Assembly: GCA_022316685.1 (NCBI GenBank)
Contig: JAKJHU010000083.1
Span: 558,001 to 622,000 of the forward strand
From: Progne subis subis
Lineage: Eukaryota > Chordata > Aves > Passeriformes > Hirundinidae
Length of the DNA: 64,000 nt
Direction: 5' to 3'
In this document: piece by piece, positions 10,061 through 22,900 of the stretch
Position numbering within the stretch: the stretch's first letter is position 1
Layout of the letters: the number at the start of each line of letters is the position of its first letter
Program-made: the position numbers and the translations under genes
The notes under the pieces: model-generated
Seen by the model: only the letters and a program-made list of their open reading frames with translations
Database searches by the model: none
Told to the model about the DNA's origin: nothing

Positions 10061-12400
10061 CCTGTGCGGCTGTGCCGGCCGCAGGCGCGACTGCCCTTGA
10101 TAAATTGGGACCGACCCCTGAAGGTGCCAGGAAAGTGCAAAAGTTCTGTGCTAAACTCACACTGTTAACTTACTGGCATAAACTTGCTTTTGTAATAATA
10201 TTTTGCCTGTTTTTAAAGGTGGACTGAAAAATGGAGTTTCCAGCTCTATATAACTCAGGCGGGTGTGAGGTCACAGCTATGTTGATCAACTTTTTAAAAG
10301 GAGACTAGACCATAGCAGCACATTTTAAAAACAGGGTTATTAATTATTTTCATTCCTATAAATCAGTTTACAAATCCCTTGATGGTCTTTTAAGTGAAAA
10401 CCACTGTGTTAGCATGACACATTTCCAATTCTGCCAGAGAATTCTGATTTCTCTTGCTCGTTTCGCTATTTCCCATTACGTGCAGGAAAATCAGATTATC
10501 TTTAGAAGTTAATTTTCTTTCTCCATGCTCTGCATGAGCAGCCTGTGGCGCAGTAAGGCTCAAAGAAAGCCCTGAGGGTCATTGTTCCCAGCTGTGCTGA
10601 AGTGGCAGGAGGTGATCCCAAAGGAATCAGCAGGTGGGAACAGCTGGTGCTGTTCAGAAAAGGTGCACAGAAAAGGTGCAGCCTCAGAGGGAAGCTAACT
10701 TGTATTATTTTAGTTTCAAGGTCCTGCTTGAAGGTTTTATTTTTGCTTCTCTAAGAAGATGTTTATTTTAAGTTAAATTATGCACCAAACTGGGGAAATT
10801 GTGGATGCGTTTGATGCTCAAAATGCTGAAGGTATCATTATTTATGCTTGGAATTACTGCTTTTCTCCCTCTAGGGGGAATGGTAACATAATGCTTGTCT
10901 TTGTAGCCTAGTCATAAAGAAAAGTTACTTCTTGCTTTTAAGAATGGTTTTATTTCTTTATATTTAGAGAGAGATGCTTTGATCAAATGGAGTAAAACCA
11001 AAATTGCTTGTTTAGCTTAAAACTTCTGGCAATTTCTAGTGCTCTGTTTTCACTGCTTATGTTTGTAGAGACATGTACTGAGAGCTTAATTTAAGTAATC
11101 TAAAAATGAATCTAACTTGATTCAGACTGTACTTGTTCTTAAATCTATGTTTTCTTTTTGTTTTTTGGTTTTGGATTTTGGGTTGGGATTTTTTGGGGGG
11201 GAGGGAGGTGTTGAACAAATGAATAGGATTGTGCTAGTATTACTATATGTTGTTATTGCTACTTTTAAATAACAGTATTCTGTTTGAGTGATATACCTTC
11301 AGATTTACTTTCTCCTCTTTCTTTAGCTGAAGTTGAAGAAAAATAGAATGGAAGAACACTTGCACAAACTTTATTTTTAACAAGATAAACCAAGATACTG
11401 ACCCTGTTTTCCTCTACTCCAGGTGTTCCTGTCAAACAGAAAATGACTTGCAGAGGATCAGAATAACTACAAAGTAAGCCTGAGGTTTAGAATTAGCTTT
11501 AAATACAGCTGTCTGTAGAACCATTTTTGGGCAGGGGAATGAAAGTCAAACAGTTATGTATCTGCTGATTCCTCATCTTTCTGTGTCTTGCTTATATTGA
11601 GTCTCAAATCTGGAACTCCCTGAGGAGACCACAAGAAATCAAAGTGTGACTTTAGCACTACCTGACAACTGTGGCACCTTTTGATTTTTATAGCCAGAAC
11701 TTCTTGTTTCATTTGAATATTCCACTTAGGACTAATGGATCAAGGTGTCAGACCTCAATTCATGTGAGCAGTTTTAGCAATGCCATTTGACTCTTGCAAT
11801 GCTTTTAACTACCTTTCATTTGCTTGTTTCATTTGCTTTTTACTCTTACTCTTTCTACTTTAGTTGCTCACAAGCAAGTTAAAACCAGGGCGCTTAATGT
11901 CTGTCCTGGCTTTAGCAGTATCTTGTCTGACTGACTAAAGAGGAAAATCACTGGGATAACTGAGAATTTGTGCATTTATTACATTTATTCATTTGGGTGC
12001 AGACACTGTGTGTGTGTGTGGGGGGGGAGCTTTTTAGCATAATTAAGCATTAAGTTTAATAACTTACTTTTGGATTTGAACAGTTCTTACTGCTGCTGAT
12101 GGTATGTTTATTCTAAATGCTAGCAAGAATTCCATAACTCCAATGCAAGTGTTGTTTCTTTGTCCCTTATTTCAATGAAGCTGGACATCGATGTGTTTTG
12201 TGTTCTGATTCTCAAAACACTGAATAAATCAAAACTGAAGTAAGTGGATGACTAGGTCAGTCCAGGTACCAGCAGAGGTTAATTTTTTTTTTTAGCTTAA
12301 TTCCTAAAGTATGAGGTACTGAAATGCAAATGCAACTTCAGTGAAAATTTGTTGTAACAAGATAGCATCTTGATCTAGACCTGAGAGTTAGTTAGGAGAG
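10061..12400. other. Gap between ATRIP and the BTG-like gene, no gene seen
   Basis: AT-rich sequence without a supported exon or open frame of note. It holds a canonical G-quadruplex motif on the plus strand at 11180-11205 and a short (TG)n-G8 run at 12007-12028. A divergent non-coding transcript from the ATRIP island is possible but unsupported. Confidence 0.5.
11180..11205 (+). other. Predicted G-quadruplex motif
   Basis: Four G-runs (3, 3, 7, 3) are separated by loops of 2, 7 and 1 bases on the plus strand, which fits the canonical pattern. There is no gene at this point. Confidence 0.5.
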
Positions 12401-12499
12401 GAGTGATCTGGGTTTTGGGCAAATGTCAAGAGTTTTGTCATTTGCTGGAAGAGGGAAAGGAAATCCCACACTTCGAGGATGACCTCGGAGCTGTATGTC

Positions 12500-12958
12500 T
12501 GAGATGGAGGGCGCTTTTTAGTCTGTGCTTGTGCTGGGTCCTGACAAACGAGAGGGAAAAGGGCACAAGGCAGGATAACGGCGATGTCTGCCTGGGATAC
12601 CGCTGGCGATGGAGCCGATGTCGGGATGAGAGGAGCCGCCGCTGGCCTGGGGTAGGGATGAGGCGAGGGCAGAGCGCGGCCGTGAGCGCGGCCGCGCGTT
12701 TCACCCGTTATTTCCGTTGGGGCGAATGAGCGGCGGGGCCGCGTCCAGCCGGTGCCACCGAGCGCTGCCCGGCGGGGCGAGCTGTCCGTGCGTCGGGCTG
12801 TCCGTGCGTCGGGCCGGCCGTGCCTCCGCGCCGGTCCGGCCCCACCGCCAGCACAACAAACCCGCCCCGTCCCGCCCGCGCCGTGCGGCTGTTGCGCGGA
12901 GCCGCCCCCGGCCGCGGAGGCCGGGCCGGGCGGCGCTGGCAGCGGGGCCGGGGAGGAC
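12500..12958 (+). promoter_or_regulatory. CpG-island promoter and 5' leader of the BTG-like gene
   Basis: CpG density rises sharply from about 12.6 kb up to the start codon at 12959. No TATA box was seen. The leader contains an exact 16-bp tandem duplication (12782-12813) and an upstream ORF from 12726. The transcription start is unknown. Confidence 0.55.
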
Positions 12959-12962
12959 ATGA
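12726..12962 (+). other. Upstream ORF ending on the BTG-like start codon (ATGA)
   Basis: An ATG at 12726 in a weak context (C at -3, A at +4) opens a 78-codon frame rich in Arg, Pro and Ala. Its TGA at 12960-12962 overlaps the main ATG at 12959-12961. It matters only if transcription begins upstream of 12726. The peptide resembles no family and is probably not functional; the geometry is what is notable. Confidence 0.4.
12782..12813. repeat. 16-bp exact tandem duplication
   Basis: The unit ctgtccgtgcgtcggg occurs twice in direct succession in the 5' leader of the BTG-like gene. Confidence 0.95.
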
Positions 12963-13076
12963 GGACCGAGATCTCCACGGCGGCCGCGTTCGTGACCCGC
13001 CTCCTGCGGGCCGCCGGCGGGGTTGGCGAGGAGCAGCTGCGGCGCTTCCGCGAGTGCCTGCAGGAGGCGATGCACG
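12959..13076 (+). CDS. BTG-like coding exon 1
   Basis: The exon encodes residues 1-39 plus one base ([17 protein letters not shown]...LQEAMH). This helix-rich start aligns with BTG1 IGEIAAAVSFISKFLR. The ATG has G at -3. Donor ACG|GTGAGT. Confidence 0.92.
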
Positions 13077-13593
13077 GTGAGTGCCGCGGGGTGTCCCCTC
13101 TTCCCGTCCCCTCTTCCCGTCCCCTCTTCCCGTCCCCTCTTCCCGTCCCCTCTTCCCGTCCCCTCTTCCCGTCCCCGCATCCCGCGGGGTCCGGCGGCGC
13201 ACAGCCCCGCGCAGAAGCTCCTCTTTGTTCCCTCCCGCAGAGCACTACAAGCACCACTGGTTCCCCCTGGTGCCCTCCAAGGGCTCCGGCTACCGCTGCA
13301 TCAGGATCAACCATAAGATGGACCCCTTGATAGGAAAAGCGGCGGGGATGATCGGACTGAGCCACGAGAGGCTCTTCCAGCTCTTACCCAGCGAATTAAC
13401 GCTGTGGGTCGACCCCTTCGAAGTGTCCTATCGCATAGGTGAGGATGGGTCTATCTGTGTGCTGTACGAAAGCCCCCAGCCTGGGGGGAAGGTGGCCAAA
13501 CAGCTGGAGAGCAGGACCAGCTGCAAGGAGGAGTGGAGAATTGGCAGATCCAGCCCTTCGAAGAGTTACAACATGATGACGATTTCTAGTTAA
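12959..13593 (+). CDS. BTG1/BTG2-like anti-proliferative protein (complete, two exons)
   Basis: A member of the BTG/TOB (APRO) family. These proteins bridge the CCR4-NOT deadenylase subunit CNOT7/8 and poly(A)-binding or transcription factors, and restrain proliferation. Exons 12959-13076 and 13241-13593 join (G|AG) to give 156 residues; BTG1 has 171 and BTG2 158. Box A (HYKHHWF...GSGYRCIRI, residues 41-62) and box B ([20 protein letters not shown], residues 88-107) are intact. The C-terminus [16 protein letters not shown] is nearest BTG1. Departures from BTG1/2 are LV for EK after HHWFP and F for Y in DPYEVSYR. The two-exon structure with a split just before box A is that of BTG1/2. I take it as a third, separate BTG1/2-type paralog, because BTG1 and BTG2 are not expected next to ATRIP; the orthology is not proven, so no symbol is given. 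Confidence 0.93.
13095..13172. repeat. 13-bp minisatellite inside the BTG-like intron
   Basis: Six perfect copies of cccctcttcccgt, followed by a partial seventh, fill about half of the 164-bp intron. The plus strand is nearly pure pyrimidine; the minus strand carries regularly spaced GGG and GGGG runs that could form G-quadruplexes. The period is not a multiple of three. Confidence 0.97.
13241..13593 (+). CDS. BTG-like coding exon 2
   Basis: The exon encodes most of the APRO domain with boxes A and B plus the variable C-terminus, ending TAA at 13591. Acceptor tcccgcag|AGC. The 353 nt complete the frame from exon 1. Confidence 0.95.
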
Positions 13594-13910
13594 AAACAAC
13601 TCTTCCCTGTACGATGTTGTGTGTATCTCAACCTCATGGTAAAGTTAGATGTAACTGATTTTTTTTTTTTCCATTTTTGTTTCTTTGTTTGTTTTTAGCT
13701 TTTTTTTTCACCCTACAGTCATTAAAGTGGTAGTACTGCCAAGTTCTTCGTGGCCAAGGGCTAAATGTATAAAGCAGTTCTTTACACTGCATGTTCCTTT
13801 CTGGGTTGTGTCCTGTAAATGCACTGTACTGTCGGTGGATTGTTTTACACATTTATATTTTCAAAAAAGTTTTGCCTATTTGTAATAAAAAGCAATATTG
13901 TAGCACTCTT
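13594..13910 (+). other. 3' UTR of the BTG-like gene
   Basis: A short, T-rich untranslated tail follows the TAA. It contains a T11 run near 13660 and ends soon after an AATAAA at 13884-13889. The cleavage point (about 13905) is inferred. Confidence 0.7.
13884..13889 (+). terminator. Poly(A) signal of the BTG-like gene
   Basis: A canonical AATAAA lies about 290 bases after the stop codon. It is the first hexamer in the gene's sense direction. Confidence 0.75.
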
Positions 13911-16900
13911 TATGATTGGTTTTAGTCAAAATTAGTACTTGGAAAAAAAAAAATCTGCAGTTTGCAGAGCAATAACACAAACAGGGGTAGGAAACAGATC
14001 TAACAAACTGCACATAAATCTTTCCAGTGATTTGTCTGCACAGACTTCTCTCAGGGTCATTCAAATTTGACTGTGAGGCACAAATCACAGAAATTACTTT
14101 TCCTTTCTCAAAACATGCATTTATTTGAGGGCGGGGTTCCATCACACCCCAATATCTTAGCAAAAAGAAGTGGGGAATTATTGTCTTATTTCTAGTTATG
14201 GGAGTAGAAAAATAAATACCTGCTTAAAATGCTTATGACTTGTTTTGGTTTTGTTTTGTGATTTTGTTTGTTTGTTTGTTCCCCCCCAGACTTTTATCAT
14301 TGCCCTCAAAGCTTATTCTATCCATTTCTAATAATTGCAGAAAGCTTTCTAGTTAAAGACGTGTAGTGGTGAACATCCATCTTTATTTCAGATCACTACA
14401 AAGCACTCAGTTTTGGGAAAGCTTGCTGGCTGCCTGTCTTCAGCTGAATAATCTGTGTAGAGCTGGGTGGGTTTTTTAGTACTGAATGGAAGCAAATTAT
14501 AGTATTTGATTCTAATATTTGATCTATTGCAAAAACAAATGCTTGAGTTTATAAGGAAACAGAGTTTGGGTTTAAAACTGCAATGTAGGAAGCTCAAGTG
14601 AAAATGATCATCAATGCTGTAACTACCTTGTCTTTTCTGGAAGGTAAATCCTGCTGTTTCTGGCTTTGAGTTCCTTGTTTTTGTCAGGGTCTCCAATACC
14701 AGTTGAGTACAAGTTTTACTGAAGTTACCAAATACAGTAGATTTGATCTAATAACAAAACTTTGTGTTGCTGGTTTATGTGAATACTCTCGGTGTTCACA
14801 TAATATCCCAGTAAAGGATTTCATTTACAGGTATTGTGATTCCTACTCTAAGAAGCACTGGTTTCTAAATCAGCCATAGAAGGCTGCCTGGCATTGCTGA
14901 TTTCTGTAGCCTGATGTTGGAGCATGGTTGAACACTTGATGAAAGGGAGCTTTGTCCGGTGTATGTCAGCAAAAAAACCCTCCTTGTGCTATGTCAATAA
15001 CATGGTAGAACATGCAGTGAGGGAAGGGGCAAGTCTGGGCAAACTGGAAAGGGCAGAACTCCAGCTCACAAAGAGGTGGTTTTTTTTTTGTTTGTTCCCC
15101 CCCCCCCCTTTGTTTACCTTAGAAAAAGCTGTAGCTTGCTTCTTGCTCTTTGCTTATTATCTCAGAGGCAGGCTTGTCCAGTGGTATTTGTTTAATCTGG
15201 AAGAAATGCATGGTGCAATTTTCTTAGTAATTAAAACTCTGTAAAAATTGATTGTGTGTTTCTAGTCTATCGCTCCAATAAATAAATTTCTGGGTAACAT
15301 TAACAAATGGGTGTTAAAGGTCTGGTGGCAAATTGCCTTTTTATTAGGTAAGATTGGAAATTGGTTCTCATGACATTGTTTTATTGTCTTGAGGAGGCAG
15401 TAACACTTTCCTTTTCCTCTCTGATGAATATTCAGTGTGGGTAATCCTATTTCCTTGGGACCTGTAAGGGATGAGTTTGACACATTTGTCAGTAATTGAA
15501 CAGAATAACTTTAAATCTGCTAAGGGTGAGGTGCCTTCTTTGATTAAATTTCATTTGAAAAGTAACTGGCCTTGCTGCACATTATATTAACAGCCCATTG
15601 GAAAAGAGAGGTATGAACTCTTCAGATTAATGAGAGGTTTTCCATAGCAGGAAACCTTGAATGGAATTGAAGATGACTTGGGATATGATTTCCAGCTTCT
15701 GGGTGTGGTTTGAGGTGAAGAAGGGTACAGCAGGTTCTTCAGATGTTCTGTTCTTACCTGGTGTCTGTCCATGTAAGAGCAGAGAAGAGCCTGGGTTAAT
15801 CTAGCCATGATGAATTCTGCTGCTTTTATTAATCCTCTCCTAAACATTGGGATGTTTCAGATATTATATAACACCACATCTCCAGTTTCCTGTGCTCTCT
15901 GTAGGTTAGATAGCTATCAGTGAATGGGCAATTTAATGCAAGTTAAGTTTCATATATTTGAGCTACTGGCATAGCGTTGAAGTCACTCTGCAGGTACAGG
16001 TGGGGGACACCGGGGGAGTTGAACAAAACCCACTGAAGCTAAGAAAACACTTGATCTGCAAGTAAATACACTGTGATATCTGTGCCATCTAGAACTGCAT
16101 TCCATTGCTTTCAAAAATGTCAAAGATGTACTGACAGCATAAAAGCTGTTCTGAGCTGTTTTGTAGTGCTTGGTAGTAAGCCAGGGAGGCAATTATTTGG
16201 AGGAGGTAAAGAAATTCAACTTTGTGTTTTCCTTGAAAGATAAGTTTTGTGTTCTGCTGTTACAACAAACAAGGCAAAATCTTAACATCTTTAAAATGAC
16301 ATACTTGTCACGCAAGACTGACCACATCTCATCAGTCAGGACTTAGAACAGACTGGTTTGGATTCTGCAGGAAGGATTATTGCATGCTGATCTCCTTGAA
16401 GCAGTAAAAATACATGGAGAAGGATCAGTACATGCTTGCTTGGATGAGGATGGGTTAACTGTTGGATAACTAAAGCTGAAATAGAGGGGGGATACCTGTG
16501 CATTTGTCTGTTTCTCTAAAATGTTGCATTGCTGCCAAATTAATACATAACACTTGTTCGAGTAGTAAAATCCACCTGAGACAGGAGGTTCTTCTAATTT
16601 ATACAGCCTGATCACTTCTGTCCTGCAATTATTGTATTACCCCCTGCCTTGTTAGTTGGACCTAAGAGCCCAGAGATGAATGGTTTTGCTATGAGAAGTT
16701 AAGAGATAAGGGAATTGTCTGTACTTGTTTCAGATTCTATTACCTTTTAGAGCTAGGTAAATTAAAATATGAAATTTGGGATGTTTGGGTTTAGTTTCTA
16801 ACCACTGGTGTCCTTATTTCCTTATCGTCAAGATGGAAGGCTTTTCAGCGTGTAGCACTTTATATTGCCATGAAATTAAGCCTGTTTTTTGTATTTAAAG

Positions 16901-19900
16901 GATTAAAAAGATTACACTTTTAAAGTTTGAGCATAAATAATTTCCTTTTAACTGGGGTTTACATACATGCTTTCAGCCAACACTTGTTCCATTTTCAATA
17001 TGTGCCTGAGAATGTGTTCCCAGGGAATGAGTGCAGTGAACCAACTGATGGGGATCGCTCTGTTCCCACTGCAATTTGCTGTTCACCAGCACTGACAGTG
17101 CTGCGAGCTTCACTTCACTGAGAGAACAATGCACAAGTCCTGACAGAATTGCTGAAAACGTGAGGTCTTTCACTTAACTCATTTTTAATTCCTGTAATGC
17201 TTTCTTCAGTGTTAATTTGTCTAGAATGCCACATGTTTTAGGTGAAGTGCCTGGTAAAAAAACCTAAATAATGAGTTTGTGATTGCTCATGCAAAGGAGA
17301 AATCCCAGGTTTGTTTAGTACCTTATTGTACAGCTGGGTTGATTTGCATTAATGATATTGTTCTCCTTTGAATTATGCTCTTATTATAAAGTGAATTAGT
17401 ACCTGATAAATTAACCACGTTTTTACATTTAAGCCATGATTTAAAGTCTTGTAAGTCTCCTGCAATTATTAGCTGCTAATTTTTTTACATTGGGACACTT
17501 ACTCTAGAGAAATTTTCTATTTGTTCCCACGTGCACTGGAAATAGACATTGGGGTCCCACTGGTACGCTAAGGCAGTTCTCTTGGGCATTTTCTAGACTT
17601 TGTGGTTATATTTTTCCTTATGAAATCCTAAAATTTATTATTCTTATATTGTCTGGTCTAGTCATAAGTATATTTCCATTATTTCATTATCCTCATGCAG
17701 TCCAAAGTTATCCACGTTACCAAATACAGATAGGCATTTACTGACTACTTCAAGTTTTGCTGATCACTTCAGTAATTTTACTATCTTCCTTTTTTTTGGA
17801 ACTGGAATTCATTTAAGTGCTGATGTGTCTTAAAAGGTCTTTACCTTTGTATAACTGGTTTTCTTATCTATTTGAACCATAATTTTCCTCTCACATTTTT
17901 AGCTTACTTCAGATTTTTTTTTTTTAACTTAAATAATCTGTATATGTCGGCTTTTTTTGTTTCATTTTGGTTTTCTTTAATTATGACTCAGAATTTGGAT
18001 CTAATCTTAATTTCTGCCTCACGTTGTCTCCGTGTAGCAGCATTCAGCCATCACTTTGGCTCTGTGCGATTCTCCAGGCTGATCCACGTTGCCATGGCAG
18101 AGTGGGAAGATTTGTGTTCTTGGGTAATAGAGGTGTGCTGGTTCCTGACTAATGAGGTTGATACTTTTTATAAATTATTTTTTCTCATGGTTCCAGAGTC
18201 ACTTTTAGTAATATATGTGCTATAGGAGTAATAGACTTATTTATTTTCATGGGTTTTTTTCCGGGTAGTGAATTTATTCTGGTAATAACAAGTGATATTT
18301 TGCTTTCTGACTGAGGGCCATGTAAAATTTTCAGTGAGAAGTAAACTGTTGATTTTTAGCTCATAATTTGGGTAACACTGGTGGGCAGTGTATTTTGAGA
18401 TGGAATTGCATGGAAGGATCTTTCATCTGCTTGGGAGATTCAGTTGCCCCTTGTTTGCAATCAGCAGGACTATCAATGTCTAGAAAGTGTCAGGAGGCAA
18501 TGAGAGGGCAAATTGAATTGTGATTTGTGACCACCTTGATATCATCATTGCTTTAAACTACCGGGCTCTGGATTATTGATGGTGATATTTGCATAGCCTC
18601 ATTAGCTGTTATGTAATATCAGTTATTTTTCACAGTGATTCTTAAAAATCCAGAGAAATAAAAGCTGGAAAAGACAAGGAATGTCTGTTCAGCTAAACTA
18701 AACAGCAAATCAGTCTTAAGTCATTGAAAGACAAAGCTGCAAATATCTCTCTTGATAAAATAACTTTAAAAAGGAGTAGGAAGAAGAAATAGTAAATCAC
18801 CAAAATGTTTGATAATGTTTCAAGCAAACCTCTAGTGCTAAATAAATACCCAACTTAGAGAAATAAGCCCGTAATCCTGAAAATATGCCAAGTATGAAAG
18901 TTCATCTCTGAGATGAGTAAATTCAGTCCTTGTCGATGCTGTGATGCAGCACATTTCAATATGAACTTTTTAGAGGATAAATTCTTATCAACTTTATTTG
19001 TGGTTGAGTAGCAGTGAGTACAGTGAATTTGGTAAAGCAGTTTGTACTGTAGAGCTGTTGTGCCTGCAGGATGATGTTTGGGATGAGGCAAGAGGCCAGC
19101 CATGCAAATTGGGCTTGAATTGATCATTTCAATGATCAGTTAGTGACTTTGGCCTCAGATGACTGATATTACTTGTGTAACTCCCAAGATTTTCTGCTAC
19201 ATGCATGGAAAAATGAACAAATATACAAGAAACTGAGGAAAAAGGTAGGTTCTACCAGAAAATATTTCATGATCTGTCTGGGCCCTGGTTGCTGCAGCAC
19301 TTTTGGGTTGTCAGAAGAGAATGCTGCATAGAACTCAACTCTACTACTAATGCTGCATAGAACTAACTCAAACTACTAATCTTCATTTTACACTGAGTAC
19401 CACCATGGAACTTGCTGTCCTCCACTGGGACTCTCAGGAGGGAAAGAAACTTGCCTGTTATTTATAAATATTTACAAATGCTTGGAAGTTACATTACCTA
19501 CAAGACCTAAACTTTATTTTGCATGCTGCATATAGGTGATTAAAATACTAAGGAGAATTCCTAGTGGAATATGGAATTCTACTTTAATAATTGTACATGT
19601 CTATGATTCGAATATGCAGTCAACAATTTGCACTAGTCCCCTACATATTATTTATACAGCATCATTAGCATCAAAACAACCTTCTGTGAACGTTTCTGTT
19701 ACAACTGTGCAACCTGAGGGTTAAATTTGCATAAAGACACATGTAGGAGTGATGGAAAAGAACATAAACTACTACAGTGCTTTGCCTTTTTTATGTTCCT
19801 GGAATGGATTACTACAAAAGCTGACCTCTTAGACTTGCTTTATCTTACTCTGTGAATCTGGATTATCAAGAATAAATGGAAGTGGAATTCTCATACTGTG

Positions 19901-22900
19901 TATGATGAGATAATTTATTTAGGACTCAAAAGAATGTATTACTTATACAAATCCTCTCTTCCAGGAAGTTTGCTGGGTTTTTTTTTCTGCATATATCAGA
20001 GGTCACATCTCTCCTGACTGCGTGTTAAGGGATGTTGTAAGAGCTTTAGAAATGAATTTTTCCTGTGGATAGCAAAAAGATGCACAAATGTGTTGGGAGA
20101 GGGTTGTTTTGTTCTTTTTGTCTCACAGTGTGATAGGCTGATACAGAAACCATTGGATATTTTGATGTGCCTTGCGAGCTAATTTTTGAAGTGGCTTACG
20201 TTTGCATGCTAAGACATCAATCAATCACTTGTTAATTAAGAGTAATTAAATATGTACTTGAATTTAGTAGAAGTGCTGAAGATTTGATGGGAAATTAGGT
20301 ATTTTGATGGATGGAGGTTTTGCTGAACAAAATTAATTCAGAGTAAGGAACTGTGATATTTATACAACACTTGATTTTGTCATTAGTCTTCTCACTGATG
20401 TTTAGCTAATGTCTCTGACAAGCCTTTTTCAATGCTACACTTTTTAGGCTGTTGCTTCTGTAGGAGTCAGTGGAATTTCTCCTGTGTTTAGCATTAAAGG
20501 CCTTTTGGCTCAGGGCTGGATGAACACTTGAGGCACTTGCCCTGTTTAATTGAGCCCTGTGTTAGATTTGTGGGAGCTGCTTCCAATTGCTAAAGGATCA
20601 AATGAAGATTTAATTGTAGCTGAAACCTGAGCTCTTCTGTGAGTCACCTCAGCAGAAAGAAAAATAATTAGTCTGTGTTGTGTCAGAACTGTACGTGTGC
20701 ACCACATGGCTTGATGGTGTATTCAGGGAAGCTGTGTGTGTGACTTCTAAAATATTTCCTTTTCTTTCCACAAACCTTTAATATTGATTCTTTTTCTAAA
20801 TGTGTTCTAAAACACTGGACATTGAACATTCCCAAAGGGCTTTATTTTAGCTGTGATCCAGAGGGGCCTATCTCAGTTTGTGACCAGAAATCAGCAGAAA
20901 ATCTCGTACAAACAGTGCTTATTGTCCTTTCCCCTTCCCTGCTTCCCTTTCAGAATCTGTCTTTCACACAATCTTTTCTCATTAAATTTGTTAAACGTTT
21001 GCATCAACATGAAATGAAGAGACCTGAATGTTTTTTTAGCAGACACCCCACCACATGTTGACAATCAATTGTGACAGCAGCCAGGAAGGTGAATCCTGTG
21101 CTTCCATGAGCATTTGTTTCCAGCCTTATTACAGCTCCTGTTTTTTACCAGACTGGACAGTGTAACGCTATATTGCAATGAGCCTTTTGTAGTCTGTTCT
21201 AACTGGCAGCAGTATTTTAAATGGCCTGGAAGCTCCTTTTGCAAAGAGAATTATCTGTCCCACTATCACTTCACAGGGAACTGTGGTTTGGAATACTGAG
21301 ATCTGGTATCAGCTTTGTTAACTTTGTTAACTAATTGTTTGTGGGGGCAAACAATTATGCTTTTGGAACAACTTACCTGTAACATATTCAGCGTATCAGA
21401 CAGGATCTTAAATGCTACTTAGATTTTTTTGGTTTTTTTCTTCTAGTCTGTTTTAGAATACTTGCAATTTTACAGCAGGTTTTTTTCCTTTGATGGTTAC
21501 TTCAATATTTCTAAAGATTGGATTTTTTTGGGGGAGTGACAGTGCTGGCTTATTGTTCTTTTTATAACCTATTTCTCAGTGTGGGTAAGTGCTTGTAAAC
21601 TAAATATTTAACATGTTGTTATGAGTTATTTCCAGTGCTTCAGGCACATAATTAAACAAATTAAAGCTGGAGTTCCATTTTCATAATCTCAGCTTTATAC
21701 CTATTTACAACTAGTTTTATTGTTGTTTAAAACAGCCAATGAAGTAGTAGCCCTAAAATATATTGTTAATCTGTGACATCAGTAAGGATTCGTTTATACT
21801 GTTGTCTCCTGTTTCATGCCTAATTTGCAATTTTAAACTCTTTCTTCCCCTGAGTATATGCTGATGTCTTTAATCGGCATGTTTCTCTTTGTTTGAAAAT
21901 CACTGAGTGCTGTTTATCCTTCCTTCTGTTCCCCCTAAATCTGTAAGCACTGTTTTCACAACATGTGGATGCAGCCAAACTGTTCTCTAGTTTTTTCCAA
22001 TATTCTTCTTTCCTATGTGTCCCACATCAGTGATGGCTCTTACCTCATTCCACCAATGGTTTTCAGTAGCTGTCGAGTGTTTTCCCTGTTTCAGAGGAAT
22101 GGGACACCTGTCACCCAAGAGACACTGTGAAAGGCAGGTTCCCATTTACTGGCTGTAGTTCTGTGTTCTGACAAACATCTCACTGTGCTGCAGAAAAACA
22201 GAGGAACTGAAAACCTTGTATGCAAAATCTGAAGATACTTGCCCTCTTTTTATAAAGACAAGACTGACCTTTTTAATGATTAAGAGTCTTGGGGGGATTT
22301 TTTTTCTACCCTCATGGTTTATTTATGGACCTGCTATTTGCATCTTTGTTTATGCTTTTTGGAAAAGATACTATTTTTTATATTTTTATTTCCACTTGGT
22401 GTCTTTGTGCCCATCTCCATATAAAACCAAATAAAGCAGTTGGTCAGTGTTCTTTCTCTCATGTATTCTATAAACTCCCCATTCATATAAAAGGGTTCCT
22501 GTGCATTTGTTTTAATTGAAATTATTATCAGTAACACTTCCTTTGCTTTAGATGTCTTGTTTGGAATGATTGTTTTAGGAAATTGGTGGCAGAGGAATGG
22601 TTACTTTTGCTAAAGGTCAATCTTTGTTAGAACCAAATATTCTAGTTTGTTTCTGCAAGAGTTAAAAACTACAGTGTATGTGAAATCAAACGCGTATTGA
22701 AGTCAGTAGTAATGTGAAGGAGTGGGCCTGAAACTTTGATAGCAGGAAAGGACAATTCACTTTATATCATGCACCATCAGGCTTTTCTCAAAATCCAGAA
22801 GGGCCCTTGGGAAATGTTCACTGAATGAAAGAAAATACATTTGGGGGAAGGCTAAAAGCTTAGAGGATAAATTCTGTATGTTTGTTCCTTACTCTAAACG

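Noticed and set aside
12388..13365. Very long minus-strand open frame (325 codons) across the BTG-like gene, with a repeating Gly-Arg-Glu pattern
   Set aside because: It is produced by GC-rich sequence and by reading the 13-bp minisatellite, which stays open in every frame. The plus strand carries a spliced, conserved gene here.
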